From Lojkania enalia (lineage: Eukaryota; Ascomycota; Dothideomycetes; Pleosporales), in contig ML986767.1 in assembly GCA_010094045.1 (NCBI GenBank), positions 1-64,000 of the forward strand: a stretch of DNA of 64,000 nt, given 5' to 3'. A program made the position numbers and the translations under genes. Numbering within the stretch: position 1 is the stretch's first letter; each line of letters starts with the position of its first letter. The notes beneath the pieces were generated by a model. The model made no database searches. It was not told the origin of the DNA and saw only the letters and a list, made by a program, of their open reading frames with translations. Positions 1 through 10,675 of this stretch are shown piece by piece.

Positions 1-744
1 AAGTTCGAATCCCTCAGTTCCTCACACTTACAACCTAATAGGCCTCTCCACCCCCCTCCTCGTCCACGCCCTCGCCGTCTCCATAAACATGTCCGCCGAA
101 ACCGCCACGACCTTTGCCGGAATCGGGCTCTCCGCCTCGCGGGACCCGGCCTCGGGCACCTTCGACCTCGACGACCTGAACCGGCACAACATCGTCGAGC
201 ACGACGCCTCGCTCTCGCGCCGGGACTTCGCCCTCAACGGCGCTTCCCAGGCCTTCAGCGCCGAAATATTTGCCGAGACGCTCGCGCACTTAGGTGATGC
301 TGAGGATATTACGATCCCTGCTGCGGCCGCCGCGCGCTATGGGAGGGTCGAGACGGAGAGGAAGAGGAACGAGAATTTCACGTATGGCGCAAGGCAGCAG
401 TTCGCCAGTTACCTCGAGTCGGCGCTGTATTATCAGGCGCTGCGGGACGCGCGGACGGGCAAGACGCCCGTCGACTTCTTCAAAGTGCTGTTTGGTACGT
501 CAAAGGTTTCCCACGCCATGTTAATCGATTGGTAGTCGTGGATATTTGCTGATGCTGATGTGCTGCAGAGCAAGAACGGTTGCCGTATAAGGAGGGATGG
601 CGCGTGCCCAATGCAACGATTGATGCCTTTTCGTTGAGCCAGGATATCTTGTCTCTGGCGTTAGCGACGCCAGAGAAGAATGATTTTTTCAATGAGACCG
701 GACCCGCTGAGGCCTTTGATGGAGCCCATGGCAGGTTGAGATGA
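1..744 (+). CDS. Family-2 (HTP-type) chloroperoxidase/peroxygenase, 3' part
   Basis: This is the C-terminal portion of a heme-thiolate haloperoxidase/aromatic peroxygenase (Peroxidase family 2), a usually secreted enzyme that uses H2O2 to oxygenate or halogenate substrates. The visible exon probably begins near 41, after a plausible AG acceptor (..aatag), and runs to 494. A 74-nt intron follows (495-568, GTACGT..CTGCAG) and the last exon ends with TGA at 742-744. The family signature FDLDDLNRHN-IVEHDASLSRRD is present, with the conserved EHD-x-S acid/base and Mg-site region, followed by the NFTYGARQQFASYLESALY helix. The heme-ligating PCP motif lies upstream of this sequence and is outside the window, so the gene is truncated by the window edge. 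The frame is open back to base 2, so the exact exon start is uncertain. It converges on the F-box gene (stop at 1103). Confidence 0.85.
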
Positions 745-1102
745 GTGATGTAGACTCTAGTTTCGCGATTGACCGGATATTGACAGAGAGTAATGATTAA
801 GACTTGGGGTTCTAGTACAAGGATTTGGACGGGAAGGTCGCTGGAGACCACTTCGATGGACGAGAATAGCATACCCTGATGCTATTAATATAAGAATTAT
901 GGGCTTTCCAAAATGTAAAGTACTCTCGTCTCGGTACATGCAAGAGATATGTGTGTACCTTATTAATCATTAATCCTTCGATGTCGACATGAGCACCGAG
1001 AACTTCCTCATAAACGGTATCACAAAATACAAGGTAAAAGCTCCTCCCATGCATTAAGATATTGTATCAGGCCAGCCAGAATGAACGCCCACTGTACTAA
1101 AC
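745..1102. other. Convergent 3' intergenic stretch
   Basis: This lies between two convergent stop codons. No open frame with coding character was seen; it probably holds the two 3' UTRs. Confidence 0.5.
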
Positions 1103-3600
1103 TCAAAACCATCGTCTTGATTCTAGCTTCTCCCACCACCTCAACTTTTCGCCTTCTTCTCTGGGCCCTAGAAATTCTAGCACCTGATCTCTTGCACCAA
1201 TTCGAATGTCCAAGTCAAATATGTCATTCGCTTGCTGCTGTTGTTGGCCAAGGCAGAAACTTGCTCTGACCCGGACACCACCCTTCCGCTGTTTCGCCAC
1301 ACTGCTAATAAACGGGCCTATATCGGCTGCGACTCGGTACGCGAGTTTGCTGGGCGAGAACTCGGTCTTTAAGATGGCGGCCCAGCGATTGAATTGCTGA
1401 GGGCGGGCAGCGGGATTCGGGCCTTGGGGCATTGTACCAGGCGCGACGACAGGAAGGGGTGTTGGGGATGCGGGCGGTGTGACGACGACGAGAGCGGTCG
1501 ATGAAGGTGAGCGGGTATCTAGCCATGACTGAATTATTTCTGTGTCTCGTCGCTCACCTTCAAAGGTTGTGATGAGCCAGAAAGATATAACGAGCTGTTG
1601 TAGATTATGGAAGTTCCGAAGCGGAAAGAGAAGCGGGCCCGTGATGGGTGTCCAGTGCGAGAGTATGGGGCTACCAAGGTAACCGCAAAGTTTCAATTCG
1701 GTTACCGTAGAAGCATGATGTGACGCAATCGTGTGAAGGAAGGGTGGGCTGGGGGGCCACCCGTATGACGGCTCGAACACGAAGTCATCCGGCACTTCGG
1801 CGGGTAGAGCGTACGAAGAGCGTATCGCGTCAAAGTCCTCCTCCTCTAGATTATTATCTGTTTGAGCTTCTGACTCATCAAGTGATGCCAAAGCCTCACC
1901 TTTGTGACCCCACGTATTACCGACAGTAAAAGACACGCCAATGAGAACAATCTTCTCGAGTGGACAGAAGTGAAGTGCTCTCAGGATCTCCCTTTTTTCG
2001 TCTCGTGGGATGCCACCTTCCAACTTGATTTGTCTTATCTTCGTCATATGAGGTGCGAATTCGCTAATGAACTTTCGCCTTCTGGCCCTTGCCTCTTGTT
2101 CTATTATATCGGTGCTCTCGTCGGTAACCGACTCACCATCTCCTTCGTAGTAGGTATCGATGCGGAGATCCACTAGGGCCGTTCCGAGATCAGAGACGAG
2201 TTTCCGTGCGCGGAGCACTATGTCGGGAGAAGGCTTTGCGTGGGAATAGAATCGATCCAGGGGCCAGGCCAAACATTGAATTCGAGGATGGTTCTCTAGG
2301 AACTCTAAAAACTTGGATTCAAGAAGATAGACCCCATTCGGTAATTTGGTGTGATATTCTACGGCGTTGCGCATCTGAAATGCACGCAAGTGCGGAAACC
2401 GCAATCCAGCCAGCATATCTAATAAACCAAGCGCGCGGTTGTTGGAAGCTTCGTCTTCGGTAGTCCTCCACAATATCCAGTCTAAATTTAGCTTTGTAAG
2501 TGTCGACGCCGAGGGGATTACCAGATGGAGGATTGAGCTCAAGGGCTCTGTTTTGGCTTCTGCGATTTCGCCGACTCCCAAAGTGTCATGTGCGAAGCGG
2601 TTCACCTCTGGGAGACGCTCCCAAATGGCAGCATCGAACTCGCTAGCTTTAGTAGATAGATACTCAAAGGTATATTGGGTCACAGACGGCGGATACATGT
2701 TTGACTCAATAGTCGTATAATGGAAGCCACCGACGCCGTTGTGAAGCGGCACAGACCACCCGCCGCGAGAGAGTCTGAAGGCGGGATAGGTATTGAACTC
2801 ATCATCAATTCTGATTCGACGTAGGCGAAGGCTCTCCAAGCCGGTACAATCGGGAAGTCGCACGCCTCTCACGGAGCAACTCTCTAGCCAGAGCCTACGG
2901 ATGGGCACATGGCGGGGCCGACTAGGGCTAAACAAGCCTTCTAGCAGCAGTCTTGTAATATGCCAGTGGCCGAAGACTATCCTCAGCGTATGTACGTTAA
3001 CCAGGTTGCGGATCACGTGCAGTAAAAGATGGTGTAGGCGGACATCCTGCGACAGATGTTGGCCGTTGAAGAAGAGTCTGGGCAGACCCCTGAAGATGTT
3101 CGGCGTCGGTAGATGGCAGCGGTGGGTCACGACCTGGACTTTCGAGGCAAGGAATGGGTTCCTGTATCCGTCGTCAGCCTCACTTGCAATCTAGACGACA
3201 AGCTTGAGGGGGACAGACTTAGCCAAAATGTACAACTTCTGTATTATGGGTGTATCATCGTGGTCGTCGGGCTCTCCCTCACCCCTATCCCCAAACATCC
3301 GGCAGCCCGAGTTCTTCGCATGGAGCTTGAATGTGTCGACAAGGCAAATGTCCCGCCAGAGAAGGGTGACGGAATGAGTGTAGGTCGACCGGGAGACGAG
3401 CGCGAGGCTCTTGAGGTCGGAGGTGGGCAAGAAGGACGCTATAAGCTGGACAAGCTCGTCGGGCAGTAGCTCGAGCTACAAACGACATCAATTTTCATGT
3501 ATATTGCATATTGCGCTCCCCCGGCCGGGACACGTACCAGTGACAGAGACAGCGGGGTGGCATTATCGCGCGATGGTGAGCTGCCGGCAGCCTGCGTCAT
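1103..3600 (-). CDS. F-box / leucine-rich protein
   Basis: This is a large F-box protein, a likely substrate receptor of an SCF ubiquitin ligase. The model is complement(1103-3161, 3219-3475, 3538-3600), 793 aa. Exon 1 encodes a 21-residue leader from ATG 3600-3598. A 62-nt intron joins it to LELLPDELVQLIASFLPTS, the F-box that would bind Skp1. A second intron of 57 nt (3162-3218, CTGAC branch) contains an in-frame TAG; removing it gives ILAKNPFLASKVQ, which reads straight into THRCHLPTP. The remaining ~690 residues contain many L-x-x-L-x-L strands typical of fungal LRR F-box proteins (LRRIRI, LTKLNLDWI, LRAFQM, VTELKLCGYLG), an acidic loop and a basic C-terminus. The substrate is unknown. 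The family call rests on the F-box and general architecture. Confidence 0.85.
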
Positions 3601-3925
3601 GCTGGGGCACTGCGGGACATGAAGGGGGCATGGAAATTAGCAAGAGAGCATCACGCGTGGGGCGACAGGCCAAATAATGAGGTGGACGGAAGTACGAGTC
3701 CGTACGGCGAGCGCGAAGGTCAGTGTACATAAGTAGGTAAGTTTAAGTGTCTTGGGTAGGATCGCGAGACGCGCCGCCCGCCGGATCTTCCCCGCGCCCA
3801 TTACATGCGCCTAGCTGCCTAGGCATCGCCGTCCATCACCATCCCCGCCTTCCGCGCTCCCTCCAACACGAACCGGCCGTCTCGAGCCTGGGACGACTTC
3901 CACTCCATCGCGGCTCTTGTCCGCT

Positions 3926-4387
3926 TCATCTATCTCCATTCGAGCGCCAGCCGCGAGACATTCCAATGCTGGGCTTTACATCTTCGAACCCATACTGTCT
4001 ATACAAGCCTTGCCCATGGAGCGATGCCACCAGGCTCACGTACGCGTGCGGTGCATGCTCGTCAATGTACTCCACCAACATCTTCATGATGCTCTTCCCT
4101 ATGCCCTTTTTCCGATGATCCGGGTGCACTGCAATGTCTGTGAGCAGGAGGAACAGTGAACCGTCGCCCGAGAGCCGGCCCATGCCTATCGGAGCTTGGT
4201 CTGGATTCGGTGTTGTGTCGTCGAGCATTTGGTTGCGCTCAAAGACCAGAAAACAGGCTACCGAGTTGGCAAGGGCTTTAGCCACAGCCTCCAAGGCTGG
4301 AGGAGTGAGGCCGGCAAGCCTGCGAAGATCGTGGTATTGCTGAGGGGTGGGTAACCGCTGCAGGATAGTGTATTCGGGCGAGGCCAT
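3926..4387 (-). CDS. GNAT-family N-acetyltransferase
   Basis: A 153-aa single-exon acetyltransferase of the GCN5-related (GNAT) fold, using acetyl-CoA to acetylate an amine whose identity cannot be told. Motif A, which binds the CoA pyrophosphate, is visible as DIAVHPDHRKKGIGKSIM (R/Q-x-x-G-x-G/A type, about residues 87-105). The C-terminal motif B region GQGLYRQYGFEDVKPSIGMSR is typical of fungal and bacterial small GNATs. The length matches stand-alone family members. The start ATG (4387-4385) is preceded by no better in-frame Met. The gene has no obvious functional neighbour and its 5' side faces a 736-bp intergenic region. Confidence 0.88.
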   Translation of the reverse strand: MASPEYTILQRLPTPQQYHDLRRLAGLTPPALEAVAKALANSVACFLVFERNQMLDDTTPNPDQAPIGMGRLSGDGSLFLLLTDIAVHPDHRKKGIGKSIMKMLVEYIDEHAPHAYVSLVASLHGQGLYRQYGFEDVKPSIGMSRGWRSNGDR

Positions 4388-5123
4388 GGTGGGGGCGAGA
4401 CGGCAGGTTTAAGAGACCTGGTAGAATGGCAGAGGCTTTGATAGGCGAGATCGCTGAGGCTTAGTTCTTGTGCGCTGTAAGTGCTTGAAGAGCTTCTTCG
4501 TACCAAATGGTCATTGAAGAAGCCTAGTATTTGTTATTTTGCAAGAGCATAGCGCGGAGTAGACGCTGCACTAAGTCGGAATGCGCTCGGTGCAACCATA
4601 CCGAGTTTGGCTACTTACAATTCCGAATTTCCAGCTACATAAAAGATATGTTGGCTCTTAGCAAACTTCGGAATAATACGAGTACCCTAGATATTTCTTG
4701 TCACAACATGGGACGGGAAGTGAATGCGGCATCTGTCTAGTCTTTCCGATCATGGTCTTGTGGGCTCTACTAGTCTCCAACATGATCTGGCCCGGCCTGC
4801 AGCACGAGTCACATTTGACTCAGTACCACAACCTGGCCAGGCACGAGCATGATCGCATGGACAGCACCCTACCGACTATCACGATGAACCAAGCGCATCA
4901 CTGTAAGCACATATTTAGATGCAATTTCTTTGCCCACAGATTCGGAAGGCACCCTGCGGTCTCCGGCGTGCACAAACTGACTGGAGGCTTGCCAAACGTA
5001 CCTGCTACGTCTATCACACACATTTCCCACAGCAACTCTGGCTTCATTCACAGCACCGCAAGGTTCTATTCTACATAAACTTGTATTCGAGATAATTGAT
5101 AATCAAACCTTCTCCTTACCAAA
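4388..5123. other. Divergent intergenic / promoter region
   Basis: This lies between the 5' ends of the GNAT gene and the membrane-protein gene. A 126-codon frame at 4698-5078 has no family character or codon bias and is not called. No distinct motif was recognised. Confidence 0.4.
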
Positions 5124-6248
5124 ATGACTAATCAAGACATACATGGCTATGCGCCTCCCACGCCCCAAGACATTGAGTATCGGATTCGCCTATGCTGGCG
5201 CATTTTGGGCCATATCGCTGCCGTCATTACTGCTCCGTATCGACGAACGTTCAAGCTTTACACTTGGAAACCCCTGAGGGAGATACGAGCGGCCGTTGGA
5301 GATCGCAGACTTCTGATCGCCAAAATCAAGGGCTTCAAGGCGGACAAATACGAAGAGCTACAATCAGTCCAAGTTGCTGTAGGTACCGAAGCTGATAGTA
5401 TGGTTTCTCGGATTCCCCATTTGAACAGACCACCTTTTTACCATACAAGCTTTAAGCAATTAACTGTCTCACGGGAACTAACAACAAAACAGTCATCCTT
5501 CTGCACTGGAGCAACTCTGGCGACCATAACCTGGGAATGTAGAACCGAACCTCCATGGCCAGTTTATGCATTATGGTATGGCTCGCTTGTTTCTGGAATA
5601 TTTGCTGTTATCACCTCCATCCAGGTGAAGTCGATGCTCGACGATCTACCCGACACAGAGCAGCTTAACGCGAACCTCTCGGAATCTGAACTTCAACGCA
5701 CTCAACGCGCTATCTTGCGATATAGGAAGAGGCCAGGCCCAAGCCACTGGATTATGCTGTTCATCTGGCAGTTTCCAAGCATGACGATGAGCTATGCATG
5801 GAGTACATTTCTTGCAGGGTTGACTCTGTACATATGCACGCCGTTCATACACAAGGAACCTTGGAGTGACCGTCACAGGGCAAGTCGCCGCTTCGTTTCG
5901 CTCTTGGACTCTATACTGACTATCTCGTAGATTGCGATTGCGTACCTTGTTATCGGAGGTATTGGATTCTTGACGTATGTTTCGTCATCGGCCTTCGTCT
6001 ACACGAGCGAAAAGGATTACGAGCGTTCAATAAACAACTCAAAAGCCAACACAGTCGATGAAGAAGCTGGTATGTCTTCGGTCAACGTCAGGCGGGACTC
6101 GAGCAGGAGACTACAGGGCTCGAGTTCGACGGCCGCGGATCCAATTCAAACTTTGCGGTTAAAAGCCTTCAGTGAAAGCGAAATCGACAGCCGCTTCAGA
6201 CAGGACAGGCGGGATTCAGGATATTCCAGGCCCCGGCTGCTGATTTAA
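5124..6248 (+). CDS. Multi-pass membrane protein of unknown function
   Basis: The family is not recognised. The model is join(5124-5378, 5493-5879, 5931-6248), 319 aa. The N-terminal ~100 residues are soluble and basic. Hydrophobic segments follow: ALWYGSLVSGIFAVITSIQ, then a pair WIMLFIWQFPSMTMSYAW / STFLAGLTLYICTPF, and IAIAYLVIGGIGFLTYV after the last splice. The C-terminus is Ser/Arg rich and likely cytoplasmic. Intron 1 (114 nt, GTAGGT..CTAAC..CAG) keeps the frame, so retention would only insert 38 low-quality residues; the perfect branch site argues it is removed. Intron 2 (5880-5930, 51 nt) has a GC donor in the ideal context AGG|GCAAGT with a CTGAC branch. Removing it is needed to reach the last TM segment without a stop codon. 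Confidence 0.75.
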
Positions 6249-7230
6249 GATGTGATGCTCTTTTCGATGTATGCGGTAGCGCAGGCTCGGCCATCAGCCA
6301 AGGTGGAAGAGACCCTTAGGGCTACTCGCACTCTCAAAACTTATTGCGCATTCTTACAACTGAATCGATGAACCAAGCTAGATAGGAATCAATGCTATCG
6401 GCCAGGATCCATAACCATTGAGACTGCGTACTACCTACATTTCTTCTGGATACTATTGGGCATAGTGATCTCGCACGTTATAAGTTCCCAAGATTGCCTC
6501 TAGCACGGCTAGGTTACCTAAGTATCGCGCTCACCATCTTTGGACCCAATAAAGCATGGAGGCTGGGGTAGCCCAAATACCAGAGGACGGGCGAGGCACG
6601 AATGCCAACGCTCAGCTAAATCTCGAGCGTGTCTATTGCCAACCTATCAACAAATCCAAGTTCTACAAAAGAAGAGATCGATGGTAGTTAGGAGAGGAAA
6701 GAGAAAACGCATAGACCGAGCCATCCGTGGATATTAACAGAGTGCGCCAATCACGGCAACTCCCAGCCTCGCGCCTCTGGCAGCCTTCCACTCCGCCAGT
6801 CCAACTAGCCGCCCGCCAAACCTCTTTCGGTATGGTCCAGGAACGTGCCAAGTCCGTGGGAGCACCACTACGCCACTCCTATCCGCCTCCCCCATTCACG
6901 TTTCCCCGGTCCATATCCGGAGTGTAGTCGGGACAAATGCGGCAGGAGATCAATATGCGCCGCCAGCGAATTGGGGGCCATGGATGGAGATGATGCGCGA
7001 CGAGCGGTTGCGAGTTGCTCGGATGGCGATGCTCTTCTGTCCCATGTGCCGCGGACGCATGATGGGCGAATTAACGGTGGGAAGCAAGGGTAGTTCTCTG
7101 GACTGCCCTTTTCGGAGCTAGAACATACTATAAGATCTGGCGATGCTGCTGTCTGTTGAGAGGAAGGGTAATTCAGGCCTCTCTTCGTTCGTTTTCGACT
7201 TTGCCTTCTTAGTTCTATCGCGTTGTTTGA
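6249..7230. other. Intergenic, upstream of the Vps62-like gene
   Basis: No supported gene. A 193-codon minus-strand frame (6868-7449) overlaps exon 1 of the next gene antisense and lacks protein-family character. The last ~100 bases are probably the promoter and 5' UTR of the gene starting at 7231. Confidence 0.4.
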
Positions 7231-7916
7231 ATGAACATGTTTAGATTTATCATTTTTACCGCGACGTTGATCGCCTCTGCTGCTGCTGCTCCTGCTAAAC
7301 TTGACCAACGTCAAGCACCGGCTGGTGTCCCGGACTATGTCCTCAAATATGGTTCGTCGAGTTTCTTTGCACAACATTTGGTCTTTCAAGGGAATATCGA
7401 TTTCGGTTTCTCCAGAGCCACATCCCCTCATTCTATGTTCTCCATCCAAGTCTTCACTGTCCGTTTCCGTTCAATCCACGCAATATTTCCCAGACCCCAA
7501 CCATCTGACCCCTCACAGCGCCCCTCGTTTGGCTCCATTCCGCCGAACAATACTTCCCCTCAGACCTACAAAGCCAGCTCTCCAACACCATCCCCCGGGT
7601 AAACTTCAACGCGGTCGCCGCCCCCAACCCACTCAACCTTACCAACCTCAACGCGCTCGGCGCAGATGTCTACCTCACCTCCAAGGATGACATCACCACG
7701 AACCCGCAATGGATCAAAGGCGTGAAGCCCGACGGAGCCGCCAAGACGCAAAACGCCATCACCGCTGCCGTCATCGTGAACGACAAGGGGAACGGCAATG
7801 TAGATGCCTTCTACATGTACTTCTACGCCTACAATTGGGGTGGCGAGGTCCTGGGAATTGACCAGCTGCAATTCGGTACTACATCATCCCCTACCTCTTC
7901 CTTTCCCACCCCCAAT

Positions 7917-7980
<64 letters not shown>

Positions 7981-8565
7981 CCGCTAACTGACCCAGGAAA
8001 CCACGTTGGGGACTGGGAACACAACATGATCCGCTTCGAATCCGGAACACCGACCTACATATGGTACTCGCAGCACGCCAACGGCCAAGCTTTTAAATAT
8101 ACCTCCGTGCTCAAGGACGGGCTCCGCCCCTTAGCCTTCTCATCAAACGGCTCCCATGCCAACTACGCCATCCCCGGGACCCATGACCACACGATCCCCA
8201 ACTTCAATCTGCCGGGCGGTGTGCTGGAGGATCATACGGACAAGGGAGCGCTTTGGGATCCCTTGCTGGCGGCGTACTACTACGCTTACGACGCCGGCGC
8301 GAATCGGTTTGCGGCGTACGGCGGCGACGCTACGCCGGTCGAGTGGCTGTACTTCCGCGGCCGCTGGGGCGACCAGGAGTACCCCACGAGCGACAAGCGA
8401 CAGATCAAGTTGTTCGGGCAGGCCAAGTACTCGAGCGGGCCGACGGGGCCAATCGATAAACAGCTCAACCGGAGCAATGTGTGTCCCGATAACGGGAACA
8501 AGTGCATTCTGAGGACCATTTTGGTACCGAAGAGGGCGGGCGATGAGGTAGTTGAGGGGCTGTGA
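7231..8565 (+). CDS. Secreted Vps62-like protein
   Basis: A 348-aa secreted protein resembling fungal Vps62-related proteins, whose molecular role is poorly known. The model is join(7231-7351, 7519-7875, 7997-8565). Residues 1-20 (MNMFRFIIFTATLIASAAAA) form a signal peptide; a second Met at residue 3 could be the start. Splicing yields the conserved chain PDYVLKYAPLVWLHSAEQYFP, then FQFGNHVGDWEHNMIRF, then YSQHANGQ and SSNGSHANYAIPGTHDH, the His/Asp-rich core expected in this family. The C-terminus carries Cys-x6-Cys. Intron 1 is 167 nt. Intron 2 is 121 nt and contains the 61-bp CA microsatellite. Every exon junction restores family-like sequence, so the model is well supported although the function is not. 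Confidence 0.87.
7918..7978 (+). repeat. (CA)30 dinucleotide microsatellite inside an intron
   Basis: Uninterrupted CA repeat of 61 bp lying in the 121-nt second intron of the Vps62-like gene, between the donor (7876) and the CTAACTGAC branch region (7983-7991). It makes up half of the intron. Confidence 0.98.
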
Positions 8566-9010
8566 GGCGTTGTTAGGGTGCGTGCGTGGGGTTCTTGTGC
8601 GGTCTGCTTCGTTGTAGATACCCTTGATGCATAATACTTGGTTGATCATTGGCAAAGGAGATTTGTCTTGTGATATTGGAGATATGTCTTTCTGTTAGAT
8701 ACCATAATAAGACTCTGTCGTGACACTAGTAAAACTCTTTTTTAATGGGTACATATCAATCTGGACCTTCGAATCTGAACCAAACCATGAAATACTTCCG
8801 GTCAATATGCTTGATATACAACAAGCCCATTTGGAAAAATATTGTAAGAAACCATAACCACAAATAAACACTGACATTGATAGTCGTAGTCCGCAGCATC
8901 TCATAACTTGTAGTGTCGTAGTAAAACAAAACCGTCGGCAAGATCATGCACCGTTCGTAAGACCTCGCGTTCGACACGCGGAATATCGCCAAGTGACATC
9001 GTCATCTCTC
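8566..9010. other. Convergent intergenic stretch
   Basis: It lies between two stop codons facing each other. AT-rich, no supported gene; probably 3' UTRs. Confidence 0.5.
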
Positions 9011-10084
9011 TCACGCGACCCTGCGCTTCTTAGTCCTCGACTTGCTACCATTGGTGTGGGTGACACCATGAGCCTTGTCGTATTTCCTCCAAACCCTCTC
9101 ATGACCGAGCTGGTCTCTCTTGAGCCACTCGTTGGCGAACCTCTTTCCAACCCACTTGACGAGATACGACACTGTGCCATCTGGCTCAGTCCTGTGGCCG
9201 ATGATGCGTTTATATGGCCACTCCCATGACCACTCAGGGCCATTCTCTTCTTTCTTTGACCAAACGCCCCAACCGTCCTTAGTCTCACCATTTTCCGACT
9301 CGTAGTCCAAGGCCCATTGCCGGAAGAATGCAGCAATCCAGGGCTCTTCACCAGGGGGGTAGTCGTCTGGGTCATGGGTTCGGGGCGGGAAGCAATCTGG
9401 GCTTGGAGCTGGGCAGCTCAGGTCCGGGCCGAAGTAGGCACGTGTGGCCCTGATGTCGACGGCTAGTAGAAATGGATCCAGGAGCTCGGCAAGGTCGATG
9501 CCGGAGTGGTATTGCCACTCGAATCTGGTAAGTGTCTGCTTCACATGCCTGAATAGCTTCGCCTTGACGCTGTGAGAGAGCTTGAAGAAGATGTCCTCTA
9601 TGCTAAGCTGCTTAAGAGCCGTGGCGATACTTAGTGTCATTTCCCTGGCTCGGACAGTAACTAAGAGATTGATCTCATCGTGCTCCTTGGCCCAGAGTGC
9701 ACAAAGGTCGCAACAATCTGGTTGGATTAGATAGGGGGACTCGCACCATGGATGTGGGCATTTGATATCTAACGAACGCTGGCCCTCAATGCATGAGCGA
9801 CAGAAGACGTGCTTACAGGCCATCTTCACCGGAATGACTTGCTCGCCGCCAGTCGGGGTGGTAAAATATTCTTCAAAGCAAATGGGACATTGCTTTTGTT
9901 CTGTGGCCATGCTTCTGGTTGATCTTAGGAGGGTCATAGTATGCGGACAGGCGGCGTTAGCAAGAGCCTTTCGCTTTCGGGAAGTAGGACCCGGGACCAT
10001 GTCTGGTTGCGTCATGACCGACGTCCTGGGTGAGGTCCGATGGGGTCGGCAATTCGTAAAAGAATCCTGGTGTGAGGTAGACAT
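9011..10084 (-). CDS. RING-finger protein with C-terminal chromo-like domain
   Basis: A 357-aa single-exon protein. Residues 66-114 form a C3HC4-type RING (C66-x2-C69, C90-x-H92-x2-C95-x2-C98, then C109 and C114 in CPHPWC), the signature of an E3 ubiquitin ligase that recruits an E2. The C-terminal ~70 residues read YKRIIGHRTEPDG, then YLVKWVGKRFANEWLKRDQL, which matches the chromodomain core (I-x-x-H-R, YLVKWxG, N-x-W-x-x-x-x-x-L). A basic KSRTKKRRVA tail could be a nuclear signal. The middle region is helical and Asp/Pro rich. RING plus chromo-like in such a short protein suggests a chromatin-associated ligase, but this is inference; the chromo match is by eye and lacks a full aromatic-cage check. 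Confidence 0.75.
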   Translation of the reverse strand: MSTSHQDSFTNCRPHRTSPRTSVMTQPDMVPGPTSRKRKALANAACPHTMTLLRSTRSMATEQKQCPICFEEYFTTPTGGEQVIPVKMACKHVFCRSCIEGQRSLDIKCPHPWCESPYLIQPDCCDLCALWAKEHDEINLLVTVRAREMTLSIATALKQLSIEDIFFKLSHSVKAKLFRHVKQTLTRFEWQYHSGIDLAELLDPFLLAVDIRATRAYFGPDLSCPAPSPDCFPPRTHDPDDYPPGEEPWIAAFFRQWALDYESENGETKDGWGVWSKKEENGPEWSWEWPYKRIIGHRTEPDGTVSYLVKWVGKRFANEWLKRDQLGHERVWRKYDKAHGVTHTNGSKSRTKKRRVA

Positions 10085-10675
10085 AGTAGAGGTTCTTGTG
10101 GTAATGAACTTGTGGAGACGTTAGACTAAAAGTGCTTCGTATCTAGTTCTGCGGAGCGTGGTTGTGAGGAGGAAGCTGTCGCGGACGGTGGGAGTTCAAC
10201 TCGGACAAGGGTTTTTGAGTCCAACAGGATGAAGAAATAAAGAGCCAAGAGAGGCGGTAGCATCTTGTACCTGATGATCCGGACGATACCACCTCACCAA
10301 TTGAGAACAGGCTCAATAGGAAGAGTGCAGGAGCAATCAGCTTCTTTACTCTAAACCGCGTAGCGAAGTACCGGTGAATACGGCAGCTTGAACAATAGCA
10401 TATGCCGCTATTGTCGGCTCCTGAGTATGTGGCATGTTTGTGCCCATCTGCACGTCGCCGCGCTGCAGCTCACCGACGCTTGCATTTGCATGATTAAAAC
10501 AGGAGCGCCCCAAATTGAAGCTCCCAGACCAGATCATCTCGCAGAATCAGCGACTTGTCTTCGCAGTGAGTCGGGAAAGCGCTGACATCTACCCACACTG
10601 CCTATAGTGACGGACACGCCAGTCGTCGGTAGGTTTTGCGGTACATTCGTCTATTCATAATTATAGTAATGATCA
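10085..10675. other. Intergenic between RING gene and NIF3 relic
   Basis: No supported coding sequence; the part next to 10084 would hold the RING gene promoter. Confidence 0.4.

Noticed and set aside
1..15. B-box-like GTTCGAATCC at the very start of the window
   Set aside because: The partner A box and acceptor stem would lie outside the window and the sequence sits in a likely intron or coding frame of the peroxidase gene.
4698..5078. 126-codon plus-strand ORF
   Set aside because: No domain or compositional support and it lies in a divergent promoter region.
5379..5492. Coding status of the 114-nt segment in the membrane-protein gene
   Set aside because: It is open in frame, but has GTAGGT, a perfect CTAAC and CAG ends, and its translation looks random, so it was treated as an intron.
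6868..7449. 193-codon minus-strand ORF
   Set aside because: Antisense to the Vps62-like first exon and promoter, with low-complexity Ser/Arg content and no family motif.
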